Below, one piece after another: positions 56,612-64,000 of a stretch of DNA of 64,000 nt. The stretch comes from Treponema sp. Lineage in GTDB: Bacteria > Spirochaetota > Spirochaetia > Treponematales > Treponemataceae. Numbering within the stretch: position 1 is the stretch's first letter; every line of letters starts with the position of its first letter. The DNA is taken from contig JAFLSN010000002.1 of NCBI GenBank assembly GCA_022510905.1, positions 1 to 64,000 on the forward strand, read 5' to 3'. Both the position numbers and the translations under genes were made by a program. The notes under the pieces were generated by a model. That model did no database searches. It was not told where the DNA came from and worked only from the letters and a program-made list of their open reading frames with translations.

Positions 56612-57376
56612 ATGAAGCTGCTGTGCGTTTCAGACCAGATTGACCCATTCGTGTACTCAACATCGGTAAAGGAACGCTACGGGGATGTTGATGCCGTGTT
56701 CTGCGCGGGCGACCTTCCCATGGACTATGTGGACTTTATTGTTACGGCACTGAACAAGCCCACGTTCTTCATTTTTGGAAACCACGACTTGAAGGACTTC
56801 CACCTGTACAAAAAAAGTGTCCGGGTTGCGCAGCCTTCTTCGTTTACGGCGATGGATTCCATGAATAATTCCCACGGCGGCGACTATGTGAGCAATCGTG
56901 TGCTACGCTGCAAGCATCTTTCGTTTACAGATTCTCATGGAAAAACCACCCCGCTGCTCATCGCAGGTGTATCGGGCTCCCTGCGCTACAACAACGGTCT
57001 TGACCAGTATTCTGAGCGCGAGATGTTTTTTCAGCTTTTGGCGCTGGTGCCGGGGCTTTTGTGGAACCGCCTTCGCTACGGGCGCTGGTGCGATATTTTT
57101 TTGACCCACGCGAGTCCCCGCCATATTCACGACCGTGAAGACCAGTGCCACAAAGGGTTTGAATGTTTCAACTGGTTCATAAGAAAATTTCATCCTGCGC
57201 TGCTCATCCACGGACATATACACCTGTATGACTTGCAGGACTGCCGTGTTACCATGAGCCACAGCACCATGGTGGTAAACGCATACAGCCGAATCACTAT
57301 CGACATGGAGCCGGAATTTCCGGCGGCAAAAGGAGAAAGCCTTGGATTTACCCTATCTGTCCACACAAACGAGTGA
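56612..57376 (+). CDS. Calcineurin-like metallophosphoesterase
   Basis: A 254-residue two-metal phosphoesterase: VFCAGDLPMDYVDF (motif II Asp), FFIFGNHDLKD (GNHD/E), DIFLTHASPRHIHD, and LLIHGHIHLYD (GHxH). Motif I, usually D-x-H, reads CVSDQID, so the first metal His is absent. The substrate is unknown: nucleotide, phosphoprotein or nucleic acid are all possible. It begins 11 bp after the TPR/Mrr-like gene, and its last 35 nt overlap the start of the ParB-like gene, pointing to one operon. Confidence 0.86.
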   Translation: MKLLCVSDQIDPFVYSTSVKERYGDVDAVFCAGDLPMDYVDFIVTALNKPTFFIFGNHDLKDFHLYKKSVRVAQPSSFTAMDSMNNSHGGDYVSNRVLRCKHLSFTDSHGKTTPLLIAGVSGSLRYNNGLDQYSEREMFFQLLALVPGLLWNRLRYGRWCDIFLTHASPRHIHDREDQCHKGFECFNWFIRKFHPALLIHGHIHLYDLQDCRVTMSHSTMVVNAYSRITIDMEPEFPAAKGESLGFTLSVHTNE

Positions 57377-58268
57377 GGATTTTTCCAAAGCGCACACAAA
57401 GGCCCTGTTCAATGAGATTCAGCATCTGCTGAACCCTGAGGAGGCCACGCTAATTTCGTTTTCAGACATAAAGAAACTGCTCAAGCCCAGGAACGAAGTG
57501 TACAAAGGCATGCAGGTGGTTCCCGTAAAGCTTATTGCCGGAAGCGAAGGCCGGTACAAGGATTTTGACAACAACTTTTTTCCAAAAAGCAATTTTCTCA
57601 AAAACCGCTGGGAGCGGATTGACATGGCCCATCTTCAGAATGTGGCGTTGCCGCCCATCAGCCTGTACGAGCTGGGTGGCCTCTATTTTGTGCGGGACGG
57701 AAACCATCGGGTGTCTGTGGCAAAAAGCCGCGGGGTTGAGACCATCGACGCGGAAGTGGTGAGCCTGCAAAGCGAAGTCAAGCTGAAGCCGGGCTCTTCG
57801 CTTGAAGACATGATTGCGCAGGTTGTGGCCTACGAAAAGCGTGTGTTCTATGCCGAAACCAATTTTGGCGACATCACGGACTGCTGGGTTCTCGACTTCA
57901 GCACTCCTGGAAAATACGATGTTGTGTACAACCACATCATCGTGCACAAATATTACATCAACATGGGCATCTCGGAGGATATTCCGTTTGAAGATGCCGT
58001 GCTTTCCTGGTACCAGACCGTGTATCTTCCTGTGATTCGTACCATAGAGACGCACCACATCATGCGCCACTTCAAAGGACTCACAAAAAGCGACCTTTAC
58101 GTGTTCCTCATAAAATACTGGGACGAGCTTAAGCAGAAATTCGGCAATGCCGTGAGCCTCGACGAAGCCGCCGAGGACTTCAAGAAAGACAACCGCAAAC
58201 GTCTTGGCACCAGAATCCTGAACTGGATTGCCCGCCAAAAAATGCGCAAAAACCTTTTGAACCTGTGA
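57342..58268 (+). CDS. ParB/Srx-like domain protein
   Basis: A 308-residue protein. The central motif LYFVRDGNHRVSVAKSRGVE is the ParB-type nucleotide/DNA-linked signature (G-x-H-R). About 100 residues precede it (KAHTKALFNEIQHLLNPEEA), and a helical C-terminus follows (VYLPVIRTIETHHIMRHFKG). No helix-turn-helix is obvious, so it is not a chromosome-partition ParB. The start is TTG 57342, supported by AGGAG seven bases upstream and by overlap with the phosphoesterase gene. It may be a regulator or a nucleotide-dependent enzyme. Confidence 0.8.
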   Translation: MDLPYLSTQTSEDFSKAHTKALFNEIQHLLNPEEATLISFSDIKKLLKPRNEVYKGMQVVPVKLIAGSEGRYKDFDNNFFPKSNFLKNRWERIDMAHLQNVALPPISLYELGGLYFVRDGNHRVSVAKSRGVETIDAEVVSLQSEVKLKPGSSLEDMIAQVVAYEKRVFYAETNFGDITDCWVLDFSTPGKYDVVYNHIIVHKYYINMGISEDIPFEDAVLSWYQTVYLPVIRTIETHHIMRHFKGLTKSDLYVFLIKYWDELKQKFGNAVSLDEAAEDFKKDNRKRLGTRILNWIARQKMRKNLLNL

Positions 58269-58310
58269 TTTTTTGTACGGATTCTGCCGATAATAAATGA
58301 TAGAGAAAAC

Positions 58311-58339
58311 TTGACGGCACTGTATTTCAATGGTAAACT
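58311..58339 (+). promoter_or_regulatory. Promoter of the partner-switching operon
   Basis: TTGACG, 17 bp, TAAACT with extended -10 (TGG). The leader to GTG 58498 is about 150 nt. Confidence 0.65.
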
Positions 58340-58497
58340 GATTGTGCTACACGCAGGAAATCGTTTTCACCCCGTACGGGGAATATCGTCCATACCGTGG
58401 GCATATTTGATACAAAGAGAGCTTTGAATTCTGGTGGCATGCATCCGTTAGATTGGTTTTGCAGGCTGCTGAGTGCCGGCGTACAGGGAGTACTACC

Positions 58498-60201
58498 GTG
58501 AATTTTAGTGAGACTTTTGCGTACATTCCGCTCTTCGGTGCATCGGCAGAAGCAGTGGTTGTTTTTGTACTGCTCCTTGTCATACGCATAAAAAGCAAAG
58601 CTCGTGTCAGTGCGCTCACCTTGCTGTCTGTGTTGGTAGGGGCGGTGGCTCTTTGTGCCGCCGCCATCATGAGCTTTTCCCGGTCGGCCCCGGCCTTGGC
58701 GGTGGTTGCCTATGCGCTTTGTGTCGCGCTGTTCTTTTGCATTCCTTATTGTGCGGTGCTGTGCACGTTTGAGCCAAAGCGCATAGAAAAACTCGTGCCG
58801 CCGGAAAAAAACGCTGCGTCGCCTGTGGATGAATCTGTGCCGCTTTCGCCAGAACTTTCTGCCGGGCAAAAACTGGCCGAGCTCTCCGAAGAAGACCGGA
58901 GCATGCTGGAAGTAAGCCATTCATTTATGACCCATGCCTCTTCTGCGTTTACCACCGACACTGGCATGGCCGAGCTTCTCGATTATATCAACAAAACGAT
59001 AAAATCTGCCATCAATGCCGATGGCGCTGCGGTGCTTATGGTTGACGATTTTGATGATGTGATTGCGGTCAAGGCGTTTGACGGGGATTTTCCGCCGCCT
59101 TACCAGCTTCCGGGAGACATGCCGCACAAGCCTGTGCGGGTGGCCACGAATTTCAAGTTTGCCCTGTTTCCGCTGCGCGACAATATTTTTGGTGAAATTG
59201 CCACCGCAGGAAAGGCTGAGCTCATCACAAACCCCGAGCTTGACGACCGCATCTACCAGAACGGGCCTGAAGAATTCCTTAAATGTGGCAGCTATATCAT
59301 TGTTCCGATGAAAGCCGCCGACAGCGTTATCGGAGTCACGGCGTTTGCCCGCACCCACGGCAATCCGGTTTTTACGGAAGAAGACTTTAAAACGGCTTCC
59401 ACGCTTTCTGATTTTGCCTCGGCCGCCATCCAGAATGTCATAACTGTAAAGGATGCCATAGAGCACAGCGAAATCACAAAGGAGGCGGACATAGCTTCAC
59501 GTATACAGAATATGCTGCATCCTGCGAAGCTTCCGGTGGTGCCGGGTACACAGACGGGTGTTGTCTGGAATCCTTCCGAAGGTGTGGGAGGCGACTACTA
59601 CGACATCGTGGTGTCCCGTCGCGACCGCGTTTCTTACATTATGAGCGACATCGCCGGAAAAGGTATAAACAGTATTGTCGTGATGATTATGCTGAGGGCC
59701 ATGCTGCGCCTTGTGGTCAATACCACGCAGAGCGCCGGTAAAATCTTGTCATGGGTAAACCGTGGTATCGCGGGGGAATCGTTCAGCACCGACCATTTTG
59801 GTTCTTGCGCGCTCATAAACTATGATCCAAAAAAGAAACAGCTGGAACTTGCCACAGGTGGTGATATTCCGGTCTTGTATTATGATGCCACACATGATAC
59901 AATAGAACAGCTCACGGAGCGTACTGAGCCGATTGGCGTGGAAAAGAACACCGAATACGCGGATATCGTCCGGCCTGTTTCGAGCGGCGACATTTTTGTT
60001 ACCTACACGGACGGTCTGGTTGAAGCTTTGAATGCTGACGGTGAGCAGTATTCCAAACAAACCTTGATGCAGCTGATTAAAGCAAACCATGCCGCATCGG
60101 GAAAAGACATCGCGGATATCATACGCGCTGATGTCAAAAAATTCAGTGGGGATGCAGTGCAGCATGACGATCAAACGCTGCTGGTTGTAAAAATGCAATA
60201 A
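58498..60201 (+). CDS. RsbU-type PP2C phosphatase with membrane and GAF domains
   Basis: A 567-residue protein: three N-terminal membrane helices (AVVVFVLLLVIRI, VSALTLLSVLVGAVALCAAA, LAVVAYALCVALFFCIPYCA), a GAF-like sensor (about residues 150-320) and a C-terminal SpoIIE/PP2C domain with GVGGDYYDI, YIMSDIAGKGINS, FVTYTDGLVEALNA and HDDQTLLVV. It should dephosphorylate the STAS protein encoded next, releasing it to bind the RsbW-like kinase. GTG 58498 has GGGAG upstream; the in-frame start at 58453 is less likely. Confidence 0.9.
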   Translation: MNFSETFAYIPLFGASAEAVVVFVLLLVIRIKSKARVSALTLLSVLVGAVALCAAAIMSFSRSAPALAVVAYALCVALFFCIPYCAVLCTFEPKRIEKLVPPEKNAASPVDESVPLSPELSAGQKLAELSEEDRSMLEVSHSFMTHASSAFTTDTGMAELLDYINKTIKSAINADGAAVLMVDDFDDVIAVKAFDGDFPPPYQLPGDMPHKPVRVATNFKFALFPLRDNIFGEIATAGKAELITNPELDDRIYQNGPEEFLKCGSYIIVPMKAADSVIGVTAFARTHGNPVFTEEDFKTASTLSDFASAAIQNVITVKDAIEHSEITKEADIASRIQNMLHPAKLPVVPGTQTGVVWNPSEGVGGDYYDIVVSRRDRVSYIMSDIAGKGINSIVVMIMLRAMLRLVVNTTQSAGKILSWVNRGIAGESFSTDHFGSCALINYDPKKKQLELATGGDIPVLYYDATHDTIEQLTERTEPIGVEKNTEYADIVRPVSSGDIFVTYTDGLVEALNADGEQYSKQTLMQLIKANHAASGKDIADIIRADVKKFSGDAVQHDDQTLLVVKMQ

Positions 60202-60225
60202 CCTCGATTCAAAAGGAGCACGAAT

Positions 60226-60564
60226 ATGGAACTGAAAATCAGAAAAAACGGCGATGTCTATATCATTGATGTGAACGGTGAGATGGACTTGTACAATTCC
60301 TACAAACTCAAGGAACTGGTTATGAAAATGCTTGAGAAGAACGTCAAGTCGTTTGTAATCAATCTTGAGCAGGTTGACTACATCGATTCATCCGGGATCG
60401 GTGCGCTCATTTATATCTGCTCGACCATCAAAAAGATGAACCTCAAACTGTACATTTCCAATATCCACGGTTCTGTCAAAAAGGTCATCGAGCTTACAAA
60501 ACTTATGGGATATTTTCCCATCGCCAACAGCGTTGAAGAAGCTTTGCTCATGATAAATGAATAG
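60226..60564 (+). CDS. STAS anti-sigma-factor antagonist
   Basis: A 112-residue single STAS domain. The switch motif VDYIDSSGIGALIYI carries the serine pair phosphorylated by RsbW-type kinases; the N-terminus is DVYIIDVNGEMDLYNSYKLK. An AAAAGGAG site precedes ATG 60226. It lies between its likely phosphatase and kinase. Confidence 0.93.
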   Translation: MELKIRKNGDVYIIDVNGEMDLYNSYKLKELVMKMLEKNVKSFVINLEQVDYIDSSGIGALIYICSTIKKMNLKLYISNIHGSVKKVIELTKLMGYFPIANSVEEALLMINE

Positions 60565-60579
60565 GAGGGATTATTCACC

Positions 60580-61131
60580 ATGGAAGAACTGAAAGAACTC
60601 CGTTCCGATGGGAGTGACCCGTTGTTTGACAAAGCGAACATGCTTTACAAGGAATTTCCGTCCGATTTTAGGCAGATTCGCTATTTTACGCTGCTGATTG
60701 TGCAGTCCGCGCCTCTGGAAATCAAGGAAATCAACCTGCTGGAGCAGCAGATAAGCGAAGTGATAAAAAACGCCGTCAAGCATGGCAACGAGTGCGACAT
60801 AACCAAAAAGGTGCACGTGTGGTATTCGTTTAGCCCGAGCCATGCCCATATCATTGTTGAGGACGAGGGCGAAGGTTTTAAAGATTTGGAGAAATGGAAC
60901 GAATTCAACCGCAAGCGCGTGGAATGTCTTCACAATTCAAATTTTGAAGAACTTTCAAATTTCGTGTCTTTCCGCACACGTAACAGTGATGACCAGGACG
61001 GCGGCAATGCCCTGTTCGCGGCGCTTGAATACTGGAATGGCGGGTTTGTGTACAATGACAAACGGAATGGCGTTGCCATGCTGAAACGTTTCCAACAGAA
61101 GCGTCATGGTGTTGCGATAGACGGCGACTAG
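60580..61131 (+). CDS. RsbW/SpoIIAB-type anti-sigma kinase
   Basis: A 183-residue GHKL ATPase. The N box is QQISEVIKNAVKHGNECD, G1 is IIVEDEGEGFKDLE and G2 is GGNALFAALEYW. By family logic it phosphorylates the STAS protein and holds an alternative sigma factor inactive. Which sigma factor is not shown; none is encoded nearby. An insert of about 35 residues lies between G1 and G2. The terminator after the stop closes the operon. Confidence 0.9.
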   Translation: MEELKELRSDGSDPLFDKANMLYKEFPSDFRQIRYFTLLIVQSAPLEIKEINLLEQQISEVIKNAVKHGNECDITKKVHVWYSFSPSHAHIIVEDEGEGFKDLEKWNEFNRKRVECLHNSNFEELSNFVSFRTRNSDDQDGGNALFAALEYWNGGFVYNDKRNGVAMLKRFQQKRHGVAIDGD

Positions 61132-61147
61132 GTTGTTGTGGATTGTG

Positions 61148-61173
61148 GCCGGCATGTTTATGCCGGCTTTTTT
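61148..61173 (+). terminator. Terminator of the partner-switching operon
   Basis: A perfect 8-bp stem GCCGGCAT/ATGCCGGC with a 4-nt loop, followed by six T. Confidence 0.9.
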
Positions 61174-61663
61174 ATGCGCTTGTGGTTCAACATTCTGTGT
61201 TTGTGTCCAGTTGCTACTGATATGCAATTATGTCAGCTTCATTTTCGGCAGGCGGAAAAATGCTGTCAGGTCACGCATTGAGCGTTTTTGCTTTGTGCAT
61301 GGGTGCATCCAGGGCATGAATCGCCTTGCGCTGCAAACTTTTCCAGACCGATTGCCCGGACAAGACGGCGTATGCCTAGCCAATTCTACAGCCATGCTGA
61401 ATTAAAGCCAGAATTCAGGTTATTTAAAGTCAATGGCAAATTGGTTCGTGCGGAAAGTGCGCATACTGTGCCTATGCGAAGCCACCCCCTGCCCTGAGGG
61501 CGTGGTTCGCTTTGTCGCTGCGTTTTAAGGTCTGGCAATGAGCGATAAAAGTAAAAATCCGCGTGACCGTTCCAAATCTATTTTCATTTTTCAGGTTCAA
61601 GAAAATTATTTATCACGCTTTAAAATGGTTTAACGCTTTTGGTTTTGTGCGTCATGCTGAGCA
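61174..61663. other. Intergenic region before coaX
   Basis: About 490 bp. It contains a partial family-A copy at 61443-61495; the rest shows no gene. The coaX promoter lies to the right. Confidence 0.6.
61443..61495 (-). repeat. Family-A dispersed repeat, copy 6 (end fragment)
   Basis: Only the GGTTCGTGCGGAAAGTGCGC ... TGCGAAGCCA end remains, corresponding to the left end of copies 2, 4 and 5. Confidence 0.55.
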
Positions 61664-61692
61664 TTGCAACTGTATCCGATTTTTTTTATACT
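61664..61692 (+). promoter_or_regulatory. Promoter of coaX
   Basis: TTGCAA, 17 bp, TATACT. The predicted start near 61699 lies 13 bp before the ATG at 61712, which excludes the longer in-frame start at 61664. Confidence 0.65.
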
Positions 61693-61711
61693 GGGTGTTC
61701 CGAGGTGGACT

Positions 61712-62500
61712 ATGCTGCTTGCGATTGACATTGGAAACACGAACATTGTTGTGGCGCTGTTTAAAAACGACACGATTGATTCTGTGTGGCGCATGGCAAG
61801 TGATGTGCGCCGTACTGCCGATGAATACACGTCGATTCTTGCATCGTTGTTGCGTGAAAGAGATATAGGTGAAGATTCGATAAACCGGGCCGTGCTCAGT
61901 TCTGTTGTTCCCGACCTTACCGGGCCGTGCATCCGTATGGCGCAGAACCTGTGCGGCATACGCCCGCTTCTGGTTTCTCCTGACTTGTACCACAAGCTGC
62001 CCGTTCGCCTGCCAGACGGCGCATCGCATGAAATCGGAACCGACCTTGTCTGCAATGCCGTTGCCGCCTGGACTCTTACCCGCAGTGCCAACGTGGTGGT
62101 GGATTTTGGCACCGCGCTTTCGTTTACGATCACCGACCAGACCGGGGCCATTCGTGGTGTTGACATTGCGCCTGGGCTTGGAACCGCCGTTCATTCACTT
62201 TCGAGCGGAACCGCGCAGCTTCCCACTGTGCCGCTAAAAGCGCCGCCTTCAAGCATCGGCACAAACACCATTCAGTCCATTCAGGCAGGAATCGTGCTGG
62301 GCTACAAGGGGCTTGTTGAATATCTGATTGGCCAGATAAAAAAAGACCTCCATGCACTCACCGGTGTTGAAGAGAATGACGTGCGTGTGGTTGCAACCGG
62401 AGGGCTTAACAGCGTGCTTGGACCGATAACCAATGTGTTTACCTGTGTTGACAAGGATCTAACGCTGAAAGGTCTTAAACTGATAGCCGATGTGTGCTAG
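61712..62500 (+). CDS. coaX: Type III pantothenate kinase
   Basis: A 262-residue enzyme for the first step of coenzyme A synthesis. Motifs are MLLAIDIGNTNIVVALFKND (phosphate loop), ASHEIGTDLVCNAVAAW, VVDFGTALSFTITD and GVDIAPGLGTAVHSLSSGTA. ATG 61712 follows AGGTGG and matches the usual first residue of the family. It is a single gene; a hairpin terminator lies about 135 bp downstream. Confidence 0.94.
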   Translation: MLLAIDIGNTNIVVALFKNDTIDSVWRMASDVRRTADEYTSILASLLRERDIGEDSINRAVLSSVVPDLTGPCIRMAQNLCGIRPLLVSPDLYHKLPVRLPDGASHEIGTDLVCNAVAAWTLTRSANVVVDFGTALSFTITDQTGAIRGVDIAPGLGTAVHSLSSGTAQLPTVPLKAPPSSIGTNTIQSIQAGIVLGYKGLVEYLIGQIKKDLHALTGVEENDVRVVATGGLNSVLGPITNVFTCVDKDLTLKGLKLIADVC

Positions 62501-62637
62501 AAATTTCTGGCGGATGGCAGTTTTTTGCAAAAAGAAGAAATGCAATGCTCAGAATGCTGACAGATTTTGTATTATAGATTGCCGCCCTGTGAATATGGGC
62601 CATTTCATAAAAGCGCAGTCCGAGATGTGCCAACATC

Positions 62638-62659
62638 ATGCGGCTTTGCCGCATTTTTT
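62638..62659 (+). terminator. Intrinsic terminator downstream of coaX
   Basis: A 7-bp stem ATGCGGC/GCCGCAT, a 3-nt loop and a run of T. Confidence 0.75.
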
Positions 62660-62726
62660 GTGGATTTTTTTTAGCAATTATGTACACGGCTGTTTTTTTT
62701 TGAACTGAATATGGTTTCCTGTGCAA

Positions 62727-64000
62727 TCAGCGGGCAAGGACATCGTCCCACTGCACACCGCTTCCCTGCGAAACTTGACGTTGCAGGACGCAGCCGATCA
62801 CAGTTTCCAGAAAATCGGGGCTTATTCCCGGCGTAAGGATTTTTTCTGTGCGGAGCACGGCGATGTCGTGTTCGCCTATACGTTCTCCCGGCTGCATGGA
62901 ATGGAGGTAATGCAGCGAGCGGTTTGTTCGCCCGTAGTTCCGTTGTTCGCTTGCGGCAAGGCTCTTGCGGCCTGTTCCGAGCGCGGCTAGCACCGTGTTC
63001 TGCGGATATGACTGAAACAGCTGGTTAAAAATGGCTTTGAGGGCCTCCGGGGGTGTGGTAGTGGCAGCTGCGCCGCAAAGTGCCGAGACTTCGCGCTTCC
63101 ACCTTTTGACAATAGCTTCCGTCTGGTGCACGGCATGAACCATGAGTGAAAACTGTTCTGGTTCAAGCGCCACCGGGTCGTCAAGTCCGTCCGTTTTTCT
63201 GCTGAGCGTGATGTGTTTTTCTACCATGGTGCCGCCCATGGCCGTTGTGAGCACTGGGATCAGCACAGGATCAAGTGAATGGTCGCTGATGCCGGTGGGA
63301 AGTCCGAAAATGTCAGAAAGTGTTTTTATGCAGCGCACGTTGTATTCTGTTTCTGGTGCCGGGTAGCTTGTGATGCAGTGGAGGAGCGTGAGAGGCGCAA
63401 GGCTGGTTTTGTTTTTCTGTATCGGACTTCCCACAGTTTCTGCGGATGCGCCGCAAGGATTTTTCATGGAATAATCGTTCTGGTTTTGCACGGAAGTGAC
63501 ATCTGGCACAATGGAAGCCAAAGCGCACGGCTTTGGTTCTTGTTTGTATTCCGCTTTTTGATTCGGCATTTTGTTCTGGTCAGCCAGAAAAGTGGTGCAG
63601 TCCGTGAGCGCGGTAACGGCCCGTTCAATGTCGCCCAAGGTGGAGACTCCGCTTGAAAGTACGAGCGGAATTTTGCCGTAGAATTCTGAGGCGGCTCTGA
63701 GCAATGGGGTGTGGTTCACTTCGGGGCTTGCGATTTTTATCGCATCCGGCTTTATTGCCGCAAGGCCTGCAAGCGAGCGAAGTCCAAACGGCGAGCACAT
63801 GAACAGGAGTCCTTGCCTGTGCGCGTAGTTTTTGCAGAAGTCAAAAAACTCCTCTGGCACTTCAAGCTGCTTGAAGCGGTCGTAGAGACGCACCGCACCG
63901 CCTGGAAGCTGCACCATGCCTGTATCGGGGTGCAGGATTTCATCTGCATAGACCCACTGGAATTTTACGGCATCGGCGCCAGCATGTGCCGCCGCATCGA
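62727..64000 (-). CDS. neuB: NeuB-type nonulosonic acid synthase (N-terminus outside window)
   Basis: The frame is open to the window edge (DAAAHAGADAVKFQ at the start), so the N-terminus is missing; the ATG at 63917 is internal. The barrel shows FFDFCKNYAHRQGLLFMCSP, AIKIASPEVNHTPLL, LVLSSGVSTLGDIERAV, LLHCITSYPAPETEYN, GISDHSLDP and GTMVEKHITLSRKTDGLDD: the NeuB pattern for condensing PEP with an amino-sugar. A C-terminal SAF domain follows (SLHYLHSMQPGERIGEHD). An insert of about 60 residues sits between LTDCTTFLAD and LTLLHCITS. The likely product is sialic, legionaminic or pseudaminic acid for surface or flagellin glycans; the exact sugar is unknown. Confidence 0.88.
   Translation of the reverse strand, partial: DAAAHAGADAVKFQWVYADEILHPDTGMVQLPGGAVRLYDRFKQLEVPEEFFDFCKNYAHRQGLLFMCSPFGLRSLAGLAAIKPDAIKIASPEVNHTPLLRAASEFYGKIPLVLSSGVSTLGDIERAVTALTDCTTFLADQNKMPNQKAEYKQEPKPCALASIVPDVTSVQNQNDYSMKNPCGASAETVGSPIQKNKTSLAPLTLLHCITSYPAPETEYNVRCIKTLSDIFGLPTGISDHSLDPVLIPVLTTAMGGTMVEKHITLSRKTDGLDDPVALEPEQFSLMVHAVHQTEAIVKRWKREVSALCGAAATTTPPEALKAIFNQLFQSYPQNTVLAALGTGRKSLAASEQRNYGRTNRSLHYLHSMQPGERIGEHDIAVLRTEKILTPGISPDFLETVIGCVLQRQVSQGSGVQWDDVLAR

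Overview
The window is bacterial and most likely comes from a Treponema (Spirochaetes). Several gene blocks match the order I remember from Treponema pallidum: tamB-bamA-skp-mutS; cheW, a DegT-like protein, nadK, recN and a hypothetical; oadG-oadA-oadB; and an RsbU/STAS/RsbW trio. A BpuR-type PUR-domain protein also points to spirochaetes. Unlike T. pallidum, this organism keeps aroB (chorismate) and argG (arginine), which suggests a less reduced, commensal or free-living treponeme. The species cannot be fixed from the sequence alone. The assignment rests on remembered gene order and protein families, not on a search.

Layout. 1-4682: 3' part of a very large repeat/TPR membrane protein, open at the window edge. 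4940-5395: bpuR. 5528-9149 (minus): operon tmk, secreted hypothetical, aroB, cysteine desulfurase. 9257-20631 (plus): tamB, bamA, skp/ompH, mutS, comF. 20706-27055: cheW, DegT-like pseudoenzyme, nadK, recN, hypothetical, HD-domain protein. 27056-28302: gene-poor, repeat-rich. 28303-32274: sodium-pumping oxaloacetate decarboxylase. 32792-39197 (minus): addB then addA. 39815-42329: TPR membrane protein, lipoprotein and TPR-like secreted protein. 42670-46730: argG and malQ, separated by 1 kb of repeats. 46888-51456: three minus-strand envelope proteins around a 42-bp tandem-repeat block and the tmRNA gene. 51994-55029: pcnB, and convergent to it a pseudouridine synthase and a P-loop/Asp23 fusion. 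55230-58268: TPR/Mrr-like protein, phosphoesterase and ParB-like protein. 58498-61131: partner-switching regulators. 61712-62500: coaX. 62727-64000 (minus): neuB-type synthase, open at the window edge.

Functional themes. Outer-membrane assembly (TamB, BamA, Skp) sits with mismatch repair. DNA-end repair is represented by RecN and AddAB. Central metabolism is represented by the Oad complex, MalQ, ArgG, AroB and CoaX. Signalling is represented by CheW and the RsbU-type module.

The least-explained material lies between genes. Two dispersed repeat families are present. Family A (about 90-250 bp, six copies) contains a recurring mini-ORF whose product begins MIFLKFDNRAV in the better copies. Family B (about 150 bp, three copies) folds into several hairpins, and two B units are nested inside one A copy. 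There is also a nine-unit 42-bp repeat next to ssrA. Among proteins, the oddities are a DegT-fold protein without the PLP lysine, an OadA with two biotinyl domains, a TPR protein ending in a catalytically degenerate Mrr-like domain, and a P-loop NTPase fused to an Asp23/Gls24 domain.
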